Counted from the first letter of the stretch, positions 24,949 to 33,881 are shown. The stretch: 34,816 nt of DNA from a bacterium (GCA_021734165.1 JAIPJL010000022.1:1-34816), one strand, 5' to 3'. Made by a program: numbers and translations. Notes: a model not told the origin generated them from the sequence alone.

Positions 24949-26364
24949 TTGAACATCGATCAAGTAATCCAATTTGCGCAGGACAATTCTGTCGCTAATA
25001 TAGATATTAGGTTTACAAACCTATTTGGTGGATCTCATCATATTACGATTCCTGTCCAAATGCTTGATAAATCACTTTTTGTAAACGGTATCGGTATAGA
25101 TGGTTCCTCTATTCCAGGTTTTAAAACTGAAAATACAAGCGATATGGTTCTTTTGCCTGATCCGGAAACCGCTGTCTTGGATCCGTTTTGGGAAAAAACA
25201 ACACTTAGTTTGATCGGAAGCGTATTTGAAACAGATTCAAAGGATGCTTTCAAACTTGATCCGAGACAGATCTGCCAAAAAGCATGCAATTATCTTAAAT
25301 CGACCGGCTTGGCAGACAGAAGTTTTTGGAGTCCGGAATTCGAATTTTACATCTTTGATTCAATTGTATTAAATAACGATGTGAATGCTTCTTCATCAAT
25401 TATCACTTCGCTCGAAGCGGGTTTTGGCTCCGCTGCACAAGGTGATATTTATACAATTGAACACGAAAGCGGCTACCATAAAACACCACCTAATGATAGG
25501 TATTTCAACATACGCGATCAAATGAGTTCAATGTTACAGGATTTCGGTTATCCTGTTAAATATCACCACCATGAAGTTGGCGGACTTGGTCAATCAGAGA
25601 TCGAAATCAAGCTATTACCTGCTCTTAAAGCCGGAGATGCTGCTATGGCAATGCGTTATATCAGCAAGAACATTGCTCGTCAGACTGGAAAGTGTGTTAC
25701 TTTCATGCCCAAACCTCTTTACAACGAAGCTGGTAACGGTATGCACTTCCATCAACATTTATTCAATGGTGACACACCTGTTTTTTACGATAAAGACGGC
25801 TATGCAGGATTGTCTCAAACTGCGCTTCATTATATAGGCGGATTACTGAAACATGGTCCTGCTCTTCTCGCGATTACCAATCCCTCAACAAACAGTTATA
25901 AGCGGCTTATTCCTGGATTTGAAGCTCCAGTCAAAGCAATATTCGGACTTGGTAATCGTTCTGCTGCAATCAGAATACCAAAGTACGCTAAAGCTCCTGA
26001 TAGAAAGCGCATTGAATTTCGTCCACCTGATGGTACCTGCAATGTGTATCTTGCAATAGCTGCACAGCTTATGGCTGGTATTGATGGGATATTGAATAAA
26101 ATTGATCCTTCTGAGCATGGCTTCGGACCTTATGATATTGATATTACAGGACTACCGAAAGATCAACTCGACGAAATTCCCGGATTGCCAACTTCACTTT
26201 ACGAAGCGTTAGAAGCTCTCGATTCCGACCATGAATTTCTGTTTACAGGTGATGTTTTCTCAGAAGATTTTATAATTAACTGGACAAAGAAGCTGCAATC
26301 AGACTTAAAAGAAGTCAGCCAGCGTCCACATCCTTACGAAATGCAGTTATATTTTGATGCTTAA
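24949..26364 (+). CDS. glnA: Glutamine synthetase, type I
   Basis: 471 residues, the length of dodecameric GSI. It makes glutamine from glutamate, ammonia and ATP. It begins at TTG with a good ribosome site. Conserved GSI motifs are present: GIDGSSIPGF (about 49-58), the metal and substrate strand EFEFYIFD, a His-rich HHHEVGGLGQSEIE, AGNGMHFHQHLF and NPSTNSYKRLIPGFEAP. By alignment with the E. coli NLYDLP loop, the tyrosine that is adenylylated there is Thr400 here (DITGLP), so that control is probably absent. No PII or ammonium-channel gene is adjacent. The protein ends RPHPYEMQLYFDA. Confidence 0.93.
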   Translation: MNIDQVIQFAQDNSVANIDIRFTNLFGGSHHITIPVQMLDKSLFVNGIGIDGSSIPGFKTENTSDMVLLPDPETAVLDPFWEKTTLSLIGSVFETDSKDAFKLDPRQICQKACNYLKSTGLADRSFWSPEFEFYIFDSIVLNNDVNASSSIITSLEAGFGSAAQGDIYTIEHESGYHKTPPNDRYFNIRDQMSSMLQDFGYPVKYHHHEVGGLGQSEIEIKLLPALKAGDAAMAMRYISKNIARQTGKCVTFMPKPLYNEAGNGMHFHQHLFNGDTPVFYDKDGYAGLSQTALHYIGGLLKHGPALLAITNPSTNSYKRLIPGFEAPVKAIFGLGNRSAAIRIPKYAKAPDRKRIEFRPPDGTCNVYLAIAAQLMAGIDGILNKIDPSEHGFGPYDIDITGLPKDQLDEIPGLPTSLYEALEALDSDHEFLFTGDVFSEDFIINWTKKLQSDLKEVSQRPHPYEMQLYFDA

Positions 26365-26386
26365 ATTATAAATATTACTTGAGTTC

Positions 26387-26419
26387 CTGCCATGTTTCAA
26401 ACGAAGAGTAACATGGCAG
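26387..26419 (+). terminator. Stem-loop after glnA
   Basis: A 10-bp perfect stem (26387-26396 with 26410-26419; arms CTGCCATGTT and AACATGGCAG) with a 13-base loop, 23 bp after the glnA stop. There is no T-run, so it could be a terminator of unusual type or a repeat element. Confidence 0.4.
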
Positions 26420-26430
26420 TATCCATTGTA

Positions 26431-26454
26431 GTCGGGCTTGTTCCCAAGCCCGAC
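26431..26454. repeat. Palindrome, copy 2 of the pair with 5256-5278
   Basis: Perfect 10-bp arms GTCGGGCTTG (26431-26440) and CAAGCCCGAC (26445-26454) around TTCC. The same element, with one compensated base-pair change, sits at 5256-5278. Both copies lie in intergenic DNA next to genes for T9SS proteins. Confidence 0.6.
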
Positions 26455-26490
26455 ATCGTAATGAATTACTTTAAAGCACATGAGGTAATC

Positions 26491-29151
26491 ATGAAAACTG
26501 TTTTTTCATTGTTTCTTTTTATACTGATCACCATCCTGATACTACTGCCCATAAAAGAGACTAAAGCTACTCCCCCACCCCAGCCTAACCTAATTCAAAA
26601 CTGGATTAAACCGGATGATCCTTTCGTACCCGCAGACAGCATTCGTCATTGGCTATTAAAACCACGACGCGACATGGATAATTACATCGGATGCTTTATT
26701 AGCGCTTGTCGTTTTCTGGATGATATGCAGGAGCATGATGAAAACAGCGATGACTTTGGTGGTATGCACGAAGGAGAAGGCGATGACTTATGGCGCATCG
26801 TTCAAACCGATAACACACAGGAAGCAATAGTTGACTGGTGTATTTACGCTGATTTCTTTGATGATCCCGATACATACCACGAGGATGTCGAAGCAGCCTG
26901 GATATACAACAACAACTTCCCTGCCTGGGAAGAAGAAGGCGGTGATGGATACTACCGGATACATAATTCCGGTTGGGGACTAATGGCGGAAATGTATTAT
27001 AGAAATATATATGGAGATAGTCAAAGGGAATATGGAACCCAGTGTGCAGAATACATTATGGAACACACACCTGATATTGAACCAAACCATGAAGATGCGC
27101 TGATGCCTTTGGCTGCCGGTTTGGGCGCAGGCATGCTTTATAAGTATGGATTATTTGAAGAAAACAACGAATATCTTGAAGCTGCAGTAAGAATATCCGA
27201 ACAATTAAAAGACTGGATTGATGCTGATCCTGACAGGCTTAACTATAACGAAGTCTGGGCTTTATGTGGTGGTACTGCAATGTGGGGAGTTTTAGTAGCA
27301 TTAGGACATTCTGATTCAGCAACGACTGCAGAATGGGCAGTTGAACCGCTTGAAAGAATGGATGTGTTCGCTGGTGAAAATAACTGGAACAATTCCTTGA
27401 ATATCTGGTATGCGCACGCCTGGGTAGCAGCATGGAAGTTGCTAAATAGTGATGAATACCAGGCAAATGTTGAGATTATTGTTGACAGTCTTCTCGCTCA
27501 GGATCATGATTATGACGGTGGCATTCCTGCGACTATTGGTGATGGTGACGACCTCGATCAATCCTGGGTTACAGCATATACGGGCTGGATGGGACTTAAC
27601 AATCTCTTTGAGATACTACCTGAATTTGATGCCAGAGTTGTCAGTCTTGCTTCACCCTTAACTACTCGAGCCTATCCGGTTGGTGAACCGTTATCGTTCT
27701 CAATTGAATTACTTAATGCGGGAGCTGCTGAAACACTTGACATCCCCTTCTTCATTAGAGGAGGATTCCATATTGATTCAACCATACATGTTGAAGGCTG
27801 GGAAAGTCAATATGTTGTCTTAAATCAAATCTGGTGTCCTGATGAAGCAAGTGACTACAATTTCATTACTTTTTCTCGCCTTGAAGAAGATGCAAACCCT
27901 TTTAATGATACTCTTCACTTTACAATAGAAATACTCCCTGTTGGCAATATTCAGATAAGCACATCTAACCTTAATCAAGAATCAATCGGATGTCTATTTG
28001 AATTTTACAATCTTGATATTGATTCAGCTTTAATATTCCGAGAGATACAAACGGATCCGCAATCAGGCCAAGCTGAGTTCGACTTAATGATTGGTAATTA
28101 TCGGGTTGAAATAACCCCTGATTTCCCATATCCTTTGATGTCGATCGATTACTTTGAAGTTACTGAAGATAATAATCCTATCAATCTAAGTTTTGAGCAA
28201 CCGCCTGTTCTGCTTATTGATAGAGATGCTGATTCATCATCTACAAATTTTGAGTATTATGAAACCGTTCTTAGTGATATTTATAGACCATATCGTCGCT
28301 TATGTCTGACTAATGAAGTATCGCTTGAAGGAATGAGAAATGGTTTTCATACCTTGCTTTACTTCACGGGAGACAGAGAAAGTGAAACATTAAATGAAGC
28401 CGATCAACAGGAAATAGCAAATCATTTATCTGAAGGTGGTTGTCTATTCATAACTGGACAGAACATCTCTGATGATCTTGCAGATGATGTATTTTTAACT
28501 AATGTTCTTCATGCACGACACCTGTCAGACCGTATAAGCAGTTCAATGGTCGTAGGAATTGAGAATGATCAATTGTTTAACGGTATGCAGATGCTCACTA
28601 TCGGCAATAATGGAGCCGCTAATCAGACTTCACGTTCAGGATTATCTCCCGTTAATGGCGGTATAACCTGCGCCGAATACAGAGACAAACCTGACACTTC
28701 TGCAGCCATCCGCTGGGAAGAAGAATCTGGTGGCAAGGGAGTATTCTTTGCTTTCGGATTTGAAGCGATCAGTGGACAAGGCAATACCACTACTCGAGCT
28801 GAAGTACTGACTTCCATCTTTGATTGGTTTGGAACTCCAAGCAACGGTGTATCTGATGATAATGTTGTCACTTTCCCAATCGCTTTTAGTTCAATAGTCT
28901 ATCCAAATCCAACCAACGGAGCGGTAACTATCAGATTTTCTAAAGCCTTCAGTCAATCAGGAATGATAAATATTTTTGATCTGTCTGGCAGGTTAGTAAG
29001 GCGGTATAATAATTTCAAGGGAGACATTTTAATATGGGATGGTGCTGATAATAAGGGATTTGCAGTATCATCAGGCGTGTATATCATTCAAGCTGATCAA
29101 AGAATGTTTGGCAAGCAAAAGAATGTCGGTGTAGTTACGTTTATCAGGTAG
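26491..29151 (+). CDS. Secreted multidomain protein (alpha-toroid, CARDB-like and ThuA/GATase-like domains) with T9SS sorting domain
   Basis: 886 residues from the ATG at 26491; the frame stays open upstream through the palindromes, but only this ATG gives a signal peptide (MKTVFSLFLFILITIL). Residues about 57-370 look like an alpha/alpha toroid: repeated helix pairs with Trp and Gly turns (WGLMAEMYYRN, ALCGGTAMWGVLVALG, AYTGWMGLNNL), as in some glycosidases and lyases. About 384-487 resembles a CARDB-type adhesion module. About 570-784 resembles a ThuA or class I amidotransferase-like flavodoxin fold (LLYFTGDRES, GGCLFITGQNISDD, KGVFFAFGFEAISG). A T9SS sorting domain (YPNPTNG..., about 803-886) ends it. 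It may be a surface polysaccharide-acting or adhesion protein. Domain calls are by eye and no catalytic residues are assigned. Confidence 0.75.
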   Translation: MKTVFSLFLFILITILILLPIKETKATPPPQPNLIQNWIKPDDPFVPADSIRHWLLKPRRDMDNYIGCFISACRFLDDMQEHDENSDDFGGMHEGEGDDLWRIVQTDNTQEAIVDWCIYADFFDDPDTYHEDVEAAWIYNNNFPAWEEEGGDGYYRIHNSGWGLMAEMYYRNIYGDSQREYGTQCAEYIMEHTPDIEPNHEDALMPLAAGLGAGMLYKYGLFEENNEYLEAAVRISEQLKDWIDADPDRLNYNEVWALCGGTAMWGVLVALGHSDSATTAEWAVEPLERMDVFAGENNWNNSLNIWYAHAWVAAWKLLNSDEYQANVEIIVDSLLAQDHDYDGGIPATIGDGDDLDQSWVTAYTGWMGLNNLFEILPEFDARVVSLASPLTTRAYPVGEPLSFSIELLNAGAAETLDIPFFIRGGFHIDSTIHVEGWESQYVVLNQIWCPDEASDYNFITFSRLEEDANPFNDTLHFTIEILPVGNIQISTSNLNQESIGCLFEFYNLDIDSALIFREIQTDPQSGQAEFDLMIGNYRVEITPDFPYPLMSIDYFEVTEDNNPINLSFEQPPVLLIDRDADSSSTNFEYYETVLSDIYRPYRRLCLTNEVSLEGMRNGFHTLLYFTGDRESETLNEADQQEIANHLSEGGCLFITGQNISDDLADDVFLTNVLHARHLSDRISSSMVVGIENDQLFNGMQMLTIGNNGAANQTSRSGLSPVNGGITCAEYRDKPDTSAAIRWEEESGGKGVFFAFGFEAISGQGNTTTRAEVLTSIFDWFGTPSNGVSDDNVVTFPIAFSSIVYPNPTNGAVTIRFSKAFSQSGMINIFDLSGRLVRRYNNFKGDILIWDGADNKGFAVSSGVYIIQADQRMFGKQKNVGVVTFIR

Positions 29152-29166
29152 GTGAAGTTTAGAGTT

Positions 29167-29180
29167 CACGCTTCAGCGTG
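29167..29180. terminator. Small stem-loop at the convergent junction
   Basis: CACGC (29167-29171) pairs with GCGTG (29176-29180) around TTCA, between two convergent genes only 67 bp apart. It could serve both transcripts but has no T-run on either side. The surrounding bases have the look of a dispersed palindromic repeat. Confidence 0.3.
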
Positions 29181-29218
29181 TTCCAACAGACTGTATTGTT
29201 ACGCCCTTTCAGCGCTTA

Positions 29219-29722
29219 CTAAAACTTCATACTTAAATCCCAAACTCCAATAAAACCCTGGCAGGCAAGTGTTACTACTATTCCGGCTACGCAAATCCCT
29301 GCTGCAATACAGATTAATGCACGCCAGAACTTTATCCCAAAAATATGAGCAGCAACCGAGCCCGTCCAGGCTCCTGTTATCGGTAATGGAATAGCCACGA
29401 ACATAATTAGACCTAATGCTCTGTATTTTTCAATAACTCTTCCTCTTCTCTGAGTTCTTGAGTATAACCATTGAAAGAACAATTCAAAAAACTCCCACCT
29501 GCTTAGAATATGCTCAGCTTTCCTGAGGAATTTAAGGATAATTGGCACAGGAAGAAAATTACCGATGATACTCCATAAATAAGCCTGATACCAAGGCATA
29601 TCAAGCGCGAATGTTGCCCATGGTATAGAGCCGCGCAACTCAGTTACAGGCAGCATTGCCAATAAAAGCGTTACGGCTTCCTTTGGCAATCCTATAAAAA
29701 GTCCGGCAATTTGTTCAGTCAT
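29219..29722 (-). CDS. COG2426 / small multidrug export family membrane protein
   Basis: 167 residues with about four to five membrane segments. The family signature PVTELRGSIPWA near the N-terminus and the AIPLPITGAWTGS re-entrant-like turn (about 112-124) match the Sm_multidrug_ex family (COG2426). That family's name comes from early reports and its true activity is not established; it also resembles DedA/VTT-like membrane proteins in its paired Pro-Gly turns. The start codon overlaps the end of pcm by four bases (ATGA), so the two are translationally coupled. It is the last gene of the minus-strand operon. Confidence 0.75.
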   Translation of the reverse strand: MTEQIAGLFIGLPKEAVTLLLAMLPVTELRGSIPWATFALDMPWYQAYLWSIIGNFLPVPIILKFLRKAEHILSRWEFFELFFQWLYSRTQRRGRVIEKYRALGLIMFVAIPLPITGAWTGSVAAHIFGIKFWRALICIAAGICVAGIVVTLACQGFIGVWDLSMKF

Positions 29723-30360
29723 TTACTCCAACCCTCTTCACCTATTAACGGTACGAATATACAACGACTTCTATTCTCAACTTTCATTTCTCCATTTTCC
29801 GTTTTTATTACGAGTTTTAATTCCTGCGAATATCTTGAACCAACCGGAACTGCCATCATCCCCCCTATAGTAAGTTGATTAAATAATCTGAGTGGTATTT
29901 CAGGTGCTGCTGCTGTTACAATAATCCTGTTAAAAGGCGCTTTTTCATCCCATCCAATTGTACCGTCACAAACCTTAAAAAATATATTATTATAATTCAG
30001 CTTCTTAAGTACATTCTTTGCATCATTCTGTAAAGATGATATACGTTCAATTGTGTAAACTTCTTTGCCTAATTCTGCAAGTATTGCAGTCTGATAACCG
30101 GAACCTGTGCCTATCTCTAATATTTTTTCATTTCCTTCAAGCGCGAGTGTTTCCGTCATTATTGCAACCATGAGAGGTTGAGATATAGTTTGTCCGCATC
30201 CTATAACTAGCGGTCGGTCATCATACGCAACATCAATATCACTTTTATTAACAAAGAGATGTCGCTCAACCTTACTCATCGCAGATAACACACGCTCGTC
30301 AACAATTCCACGCTGTTTGAGCTGTTGCTTAACCATAATTTTAAGTCTCTCATCAATCAT
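29719..30360 (-). CDS. pcm: Protein-L-isoaspartate O-methyltransferase
   Basis: 213 residues, the usual size. It methylates isoaspartyl residues in damaged proteins with S-adenosylmethionine, starting their repair. The AdoMet loop is LEIGTGSGYQTA (81-92). The substrate motif IGCGQTISQP (53-62) has Cys55 where the E. coli protein has Gln. The N-terminal helices (MVKQQLKQRGIVDERVL) and the VTAAAPEIP strand are typical. It begins one base after the glycosyltransferase stop and overlaps the next gene by four bases. The tie to a TRAP operon has no obvious functional logic. Confidence 0.92.
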   Translation of the reverse strand: MIDERLKIMVKQQLKQRGIVDERVLSAMSKVERHLFVNKSDIDVAYDDRPLVIGCGQTISQPLMVAIMTETLALEGNEKILEIGTGSGYQTAILAELGKEVYTIERISSLQNDAKNVLKKLNYNNIFFKVCDGTIGWDEKAPFNRIIVTAAAPEIPLRLFNQLTIGGMMAVPVGSRYSQELKLVIKTENGEMKVENRSRCIFVPLIGEEGWSK

Positions 30361-30361
30361 A

Positions 30362-31054
30362 TTATATTTTCTTTCTTTCTACTACAAACTTAACAACCAC
30401 TTTAAGAAATCTTACAATATCTCTAAAACGTTTGATCGAACTGGGCGCTCCGCTGTAATGCGTCGGAATATCGATCCAGGCGATCTTTGCTCCCGAATGC
30501 AACATCTTTAATAGACATTCCGTTTCAAATTCATAGCCGTTTGAATCACAGTTTATCTTTGTAAGTTTGTTGCATCGAATCAATCTGTAGCCGCATTGAC
30601 TGTCACGGATTTCCTTTCCGTTTAAAAGAGTTAGAATTTTACTGGTGGACCAATTAGAAAACCTTCTATCCCAAGGCATATTACTATTCTTACGGTTTCT
30701 TGCGCCGATTACAAGATCATAATCCGTTTTTTCGGCAAACCTGATAAATTGTGGTAATAATTTCGGATCGTGCTGTAAATCACCATCAATTGTGATAATC
30801 CAGTCATAGCCTTGTTTTAGAAAGTAATCAAATCCGGTCATTAATGCAGCGCCTTTACCAAGATTATTTTCGTGTGAGATCAATCCAACTTCATAAGTAC
30901 TCGCAATCTCTGCCGTATTATCAATAGATCCATCGTTAACAACAAGAATTTTCCCCGCTTTGAAATACTTAAATGCTGCATCAAGCAATACAGGCAAATA
31001 CTTCTCCACATTATAGGCTGGTATTAACAGTCCAATGCTATTTTTATTATCCAT
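30362..31054 (-). CDS. Family 2 glycosyltransferase (dolichyl-phosphate mannosyltransferase-like)
   Basis: 230 residues from the ATG at 31054, which overlaps the dctM stop by one base (TGATG). A TTG one codon earlier is possible, but the ribosome-site spacing favours ATG. The GT-A fold is clear: LLIPAYNVEKYL (9-20), NDGS (40-43), the metal-binding Asp90-Gly-Asp92 (TIDGDLQHDP) and DSQCGYRL, the QxxRW-equivalent region of polyprenyl-phosphate sugar transferases. No membrane helices follow, so it is probably a soluble or membrane-associated enzyme moving a sugar from a nucleotide donor to a lipid carrier or protein. Substrate unknown. Confidence 0.88.
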   Translation of the reverse strand: MDNKNSIGLLIPAYNVEKYLPVLLDAAFKYFKAGKILVVNDGSIDNTAEIASTYEVGLISHENNLGKGAALMTGFDYFLKQGYDWIITIDGDLQHDPKLLPQFIRFAEKTDYDLVIGARNRKNSNMPWDRRFSNWSTSKILTLLNGKEIRDSQCGYRLIRCNKLTKINCDSNGYEFETECLLKMLHSGAKIAWIDIPTHYSGAPSSIKRFRDIVRFLKVVVKFVVERKKI

Positions 31055-32322
31055 CAATGACCTAATAATTGAACCGGATAAAGAGTTAAAAACGGAATAT
31101 ATGTAATAAGAGCCAGAATTATCAATTGGATTAAGAGAAATGGCAACGCCGCTCTGTATAATGATATAATAGGCTTCTGAAACCTGACACTTGCAATGAA
31201 CAGGTTAAGTCCTACAGGTGGCGTACAATAACCAATTTCAAGATTAGCAAGGAATATTATACCCAAATGGATAGGATCAATGCCATAATCTAATGCTAAT
31301 GGTAATATCAAGGGTACGACCACAACTAATGCTGAAAAAACGTCCATCAAGCAGCCCACGATCAGGAGAAAAACGTTAAGTAAAAGCAGGAAACCTATTT
31401 TATTTGTTACTAAAGATTTAATCCACTCTAATATTATCATAGGAATTTCTGCATATACGAGGAAATTCGTCAAAGCTAATGCTGATCCAAGTATCAATAG
31501 AATGCTGCCTATTAGGACACAGCTTTCTTTCAGTACTTGAGGCAGTTTCCGAAGCGGGTGAATATCACCTATAATAAAACATTCGATTATTATCAGATAG
31601 GATGCTGTGATAACTGCCGCTTCGCTGGCGGTAAAGAAACCTCCGTAAATACCTCCAATCACAATTATCGGCAGGGGAATTTCCCAGATAGCAGCTTTAA
31701 TTGCAGGCAGCAGTCTTATCTTTTCATGCTTATCGTTTTGACTGACAACTTTTTCGCTTTTAATGCTGTACAACGCCATACCTGTCACAAGCAGCAGCCC
31801 GGGAATGAATCCGCCAATGAACAGGTTATTGATGGATGTTTCTGCGACGATTCCATAGAGTATTATTGGCAGACTTGGCGCAAATAGCAATCCAATACTG
31901 CCTGATGCTGTCAGCAAACCAAGCGAGAACTTCTCCGGATATCCATATTTCAGAAGCGCAGGTAAAAGAAGTCCTCCCATCGCTATAATCGTTATACCTG
32001 AAGCGCCCGTAAAAGATGTAAAAACAGCCATCACAATTAATGCTACAATCGCCAACCCACCCGGAAGTCTGCCTATAATAGCATTTGCCAGGTTAACAAG
32101 TCTTTCCGGAGCATTGCTTTTCGCTAAAATGAAACCGGCAAGTGTGAAAAGTGGAATCGCTATAAGCGTTGGGTTGCTTGTTAAGCGTAAGAGTTCACCA
32201 AAGTAAATTACAGGATTTAAATCTGCGGATATATAGCCTATAATGGCAAGAACTGAAAGCACCAGAAAAAGCGGCAGCCCTGCCAAAGCGGTGAGAGCGA
32301 GGATAATATAGAGAATGCCCAA
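31054..32322 (-). CDS. dctM: TRAP transporter large permease (DctM)
   Basis: 422 residues with about 12 membrane segments, the normal size for the large TRAP permease. Typical features are the GLPLFLVLSVLAIIGY opening, IPLFTLAGFILAKS (about 56-69), an FTGASGITIIAMGGLLLPAL segment, and near the C-terminus a YCTPPVGLNLF loop (NLEIGYCTPPVGLN). It imports a solute bound by DctP, driven by a sodium gradient in characterised homologs. It starts five bases after the dctQ stop and is followed without a gap by the glycosyltransferase gene. Confidence 0.93.
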   Translation of the reverse strand: MGILYIILALTALAGLPLFLVLSVLAIIGYISADLNPVIYFGELLRLTSNPTLIAIPLFTLAGFILAKSNAPERLVNLANAIIGRLPGGLAIVALIVMAVFTSFTGASGITIIAMGGLLLPALLKYGYPEKFSLGLLTASGSIGLLFAPSLPIILYGIVAETSINNLFIGGFIPGLLLVTGMALYSIKSEKVVSQNDKHEKIRLLPAIKAAIWEIPLPIIVIGGIYGGFFTASEAAVITASYLIIIECFIIGDIHPLRKLPQVLKESCVLIGSILLILGSALALTNFLVYAEIPMIILEWIKSLVTNKIGFLLLLNVFLLIVGCLMDVFSALVVVVPLILPLALDYGIDPIHLGIIFLANLEIGYCTPPVGLNLFIASVRFQKPIISLYRAALPFLLIQLIILALITYIPFLTLYPVQLLGH

Positions 32323-32327
32323 AGCCT

Positions 32328-32828
32328 TCAGTTTCCTTCTAACTGTTCAGGCATTTCTTTCACAGGCACGAGGAAATACAGCGCCATCAACCAGAAACTC
32401 ATCGGGATGATAAGTTCCACAATCCAGATTGGTGTAGTCATACCAAAGAATACACTATCAAGCATTACATCAGCGCTCTTCTCGCTGGTAATAAAACTAA
32501 ATGACAAATACCCAAGTAACCCAGAACAGGTTGCTGCAATGATTGATATTAAACGTTGAATGATAAATTTCGTTTTACCACTCAGGTAATGCTCAATTAC
32601 GTCAATTCGTATATGACGGTTTTCAGCAGCAGCGAGGACTCCACCAAGCAACGCCAGCCATAGGAGTAATTGCCTGAGTTGAATATCTGCCCACGGGATG
32701 CCTTGTGATAGCGTCCAGCGCAATAATAATTGAAGCAATGCCAGCACGACCATCCATGCAAGAAGAAATACAACAACCCAGCCGACAGTCTTTTTAATTA
32801 TTGAGGAAAGTTTATATACAAAATTCAT
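32328..32828 (-). CDS. dctQ: TRAP transporter small permease (DctQ)
   Basis: 166 residues with four predicted membrane helices. The family signature is present: WADIQLRQLLLWLALLGG (about 48-65) followed by RHIRIDVIE (about 73-81), matching the conserved 'H-i-x-v-d' after TM2. It partners with DctM to form the transport complex. Its start overlaps the dctP stop by one base (TAATG), so the two proteins are translationally coupled. Confidence 0.9.
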   Translation of the reverse strand: MNFVYKLSSIIKKTVGWVVVFLLAWMVVLALLQLLLRWTLSQGIPWADIQLRQLLLWLALLGGVLAAAENRHIRIDVIEHYLSGKTKFIIQRLISIIAATCSGLLGYLSFSFITSEKSADVMLDSVFFGMTTPIWIVELIIPMSFWLMALYFLVPVKEMPEQLEGN

Positions 32829-33856
32829 TATTTATGAGCATTTTTTATTCGATAGTCTTTTAGAATTAACAGTAATTGTTCAAGTAATTCACGAGGATAA
32901 AGATCATCAGCCAGCCTATTATAAACACCAATGCTCACTTTACGCATGGCTTTTCTTTGTTCATCGGTTGATATTGTTACTTCAAGCCCTTCCTGAGTCA
33001 AATATTGATAAGCCTCATTATTGTCTTTACGGGATTTCAGAAGCAATTGACGTAAATATTTACTTGATATTTCAAGTAAAAAAGTTTGATGATCATAATC
33101 AAGTTTATCAAATGTTTTCCGATCTATCAGTACTGCGCCGATGGCATTAGTAAATGGTATATCAGAAATATACTTAACTTTTGTAAACCATTGCATTACC
33201 AATGCAGCAAGCGGTGAACAGTAAACTGTATTGATCAATCCGGTTTGTAACGACATGTGAACATCGGTAATGGACAGTTGAATTGGCGTCTTATCAAGCT
33301 CTTTAAAAAAAGCATCAGCCAGTGGATCACCTGCCCATGACCAGACTTTCTGTTTTTTCAAATCATTAGGTTTTAAGACAGGTTGATTTGAAAGAAAATA
33401 AACCCATCCAACATCCGCCCAACCGAGTAAAACAAAACCTCGGTCAACAAGTTTCTTTTCAAAATATGGCGTCAACTCAGAAACGGCATAATCTATTTCT
33501 GCTTCATTATTAAATATGTATGGCAGCTCAAGGATACGCAATTCGGGCAGGATTTCACCTAGACCATTGCCTGTAAAACCCGCTCCATTTAGTTGTCCTA
33601 ATCGCATCTTTCTTATTACATCCTTTTCATCACCCATTGACATATTAGGGTAGAACTTAAAAGCAACCTCTCCCCCACTCTGTTCATTAAGCTCCTTATC
33701 AATTGTATGCATGGTTTCCATCCAGGCTGAGCCTTCAGGCGCTATAGTTGCAAATCTGATAATTGTTTTTCCATAGCAGATGTTTGAAAATATCAGAAGA
33801 TATAGTAATGCGTTTGTGAAGGTCAGTATGTAAATATGTTTAAAGTATCGTTTCAA
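32828..33856 (-). CDS. dctP: TRAP transporter periplasmic substrate-binding protein (DctP/TatP type)
   Basis: 342 residues with a signal peptide (hydrophobic 9-25, cleavage near CYG-KT). The mature protein has the DctP fold: IRFATIAPEGSAW near the start, a GEVAFKFYPNMSMGDEKD strand and helix, and TDVHMSLQTGLINTVY in the second lobe. Most DctP proteins hold the ligand carboxylate with an Arg in a KxR motif (for example SiaP). Here the aligned site reads QKVWSW, with Trp172 in place of that Arg. Together with the TatT-like lipoprotein gene 25 bp upstream, this points to the TatP branch (Treponema pallidum Tp0957), thought to handle a non-standard, perhaps hydrophobic, ligand. Substrate unknown. 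Confidence 0.88.
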   Translation of the reverse strand: MKRYFKHIYILTFTNALLYLLIFSNICYGKTIIRFATIAPEGSAWMETMHTIDKELNEQSGGEVAFKFYPNMSMGDEKDVIRKMRLGQLNGAGFTGNGLGEILPELRILELPYIFNNEAEIDYAVSELTPYFEKKLVDRGFVLLGWADVGWVYFLSNQPVLKPNDLKKQKVWSWAGDPLADAFFKELDKTPIQLSITDVHMSLQTGLINTVYCSPLAALVMQWFTKVKYISDIPFTNAIGAVLIDRKTFDKLDYDHQTFLLEISSKYLRQLLLKSRKDNNEAYQYLTQEGLEVTISTDEQRKAMRKVSIGVYNRLADDLYPRELLEQLLLILKDYRIKNAHK

Positions 33857-33881
33857 GTTTCTACCAGAATTAATTTTCTTG

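Noticed and set aside
26392-26490. Longer start for the T9SS protein at ATG 26392
   Set aside because: The extra 33 codons run through two hairpins and precede a good signal peptide that begins at ATG 26491. An internal signal peptide would be unlikely to work, so 26491 was used.
31055-31057. TTG start of the glycosyltransferase at 31057
   Set aside because: The AGGT purine run is only two bases from this TTG but five from the adjacent ATG at 31054, so the ATG is preferred; the difference is one residue.
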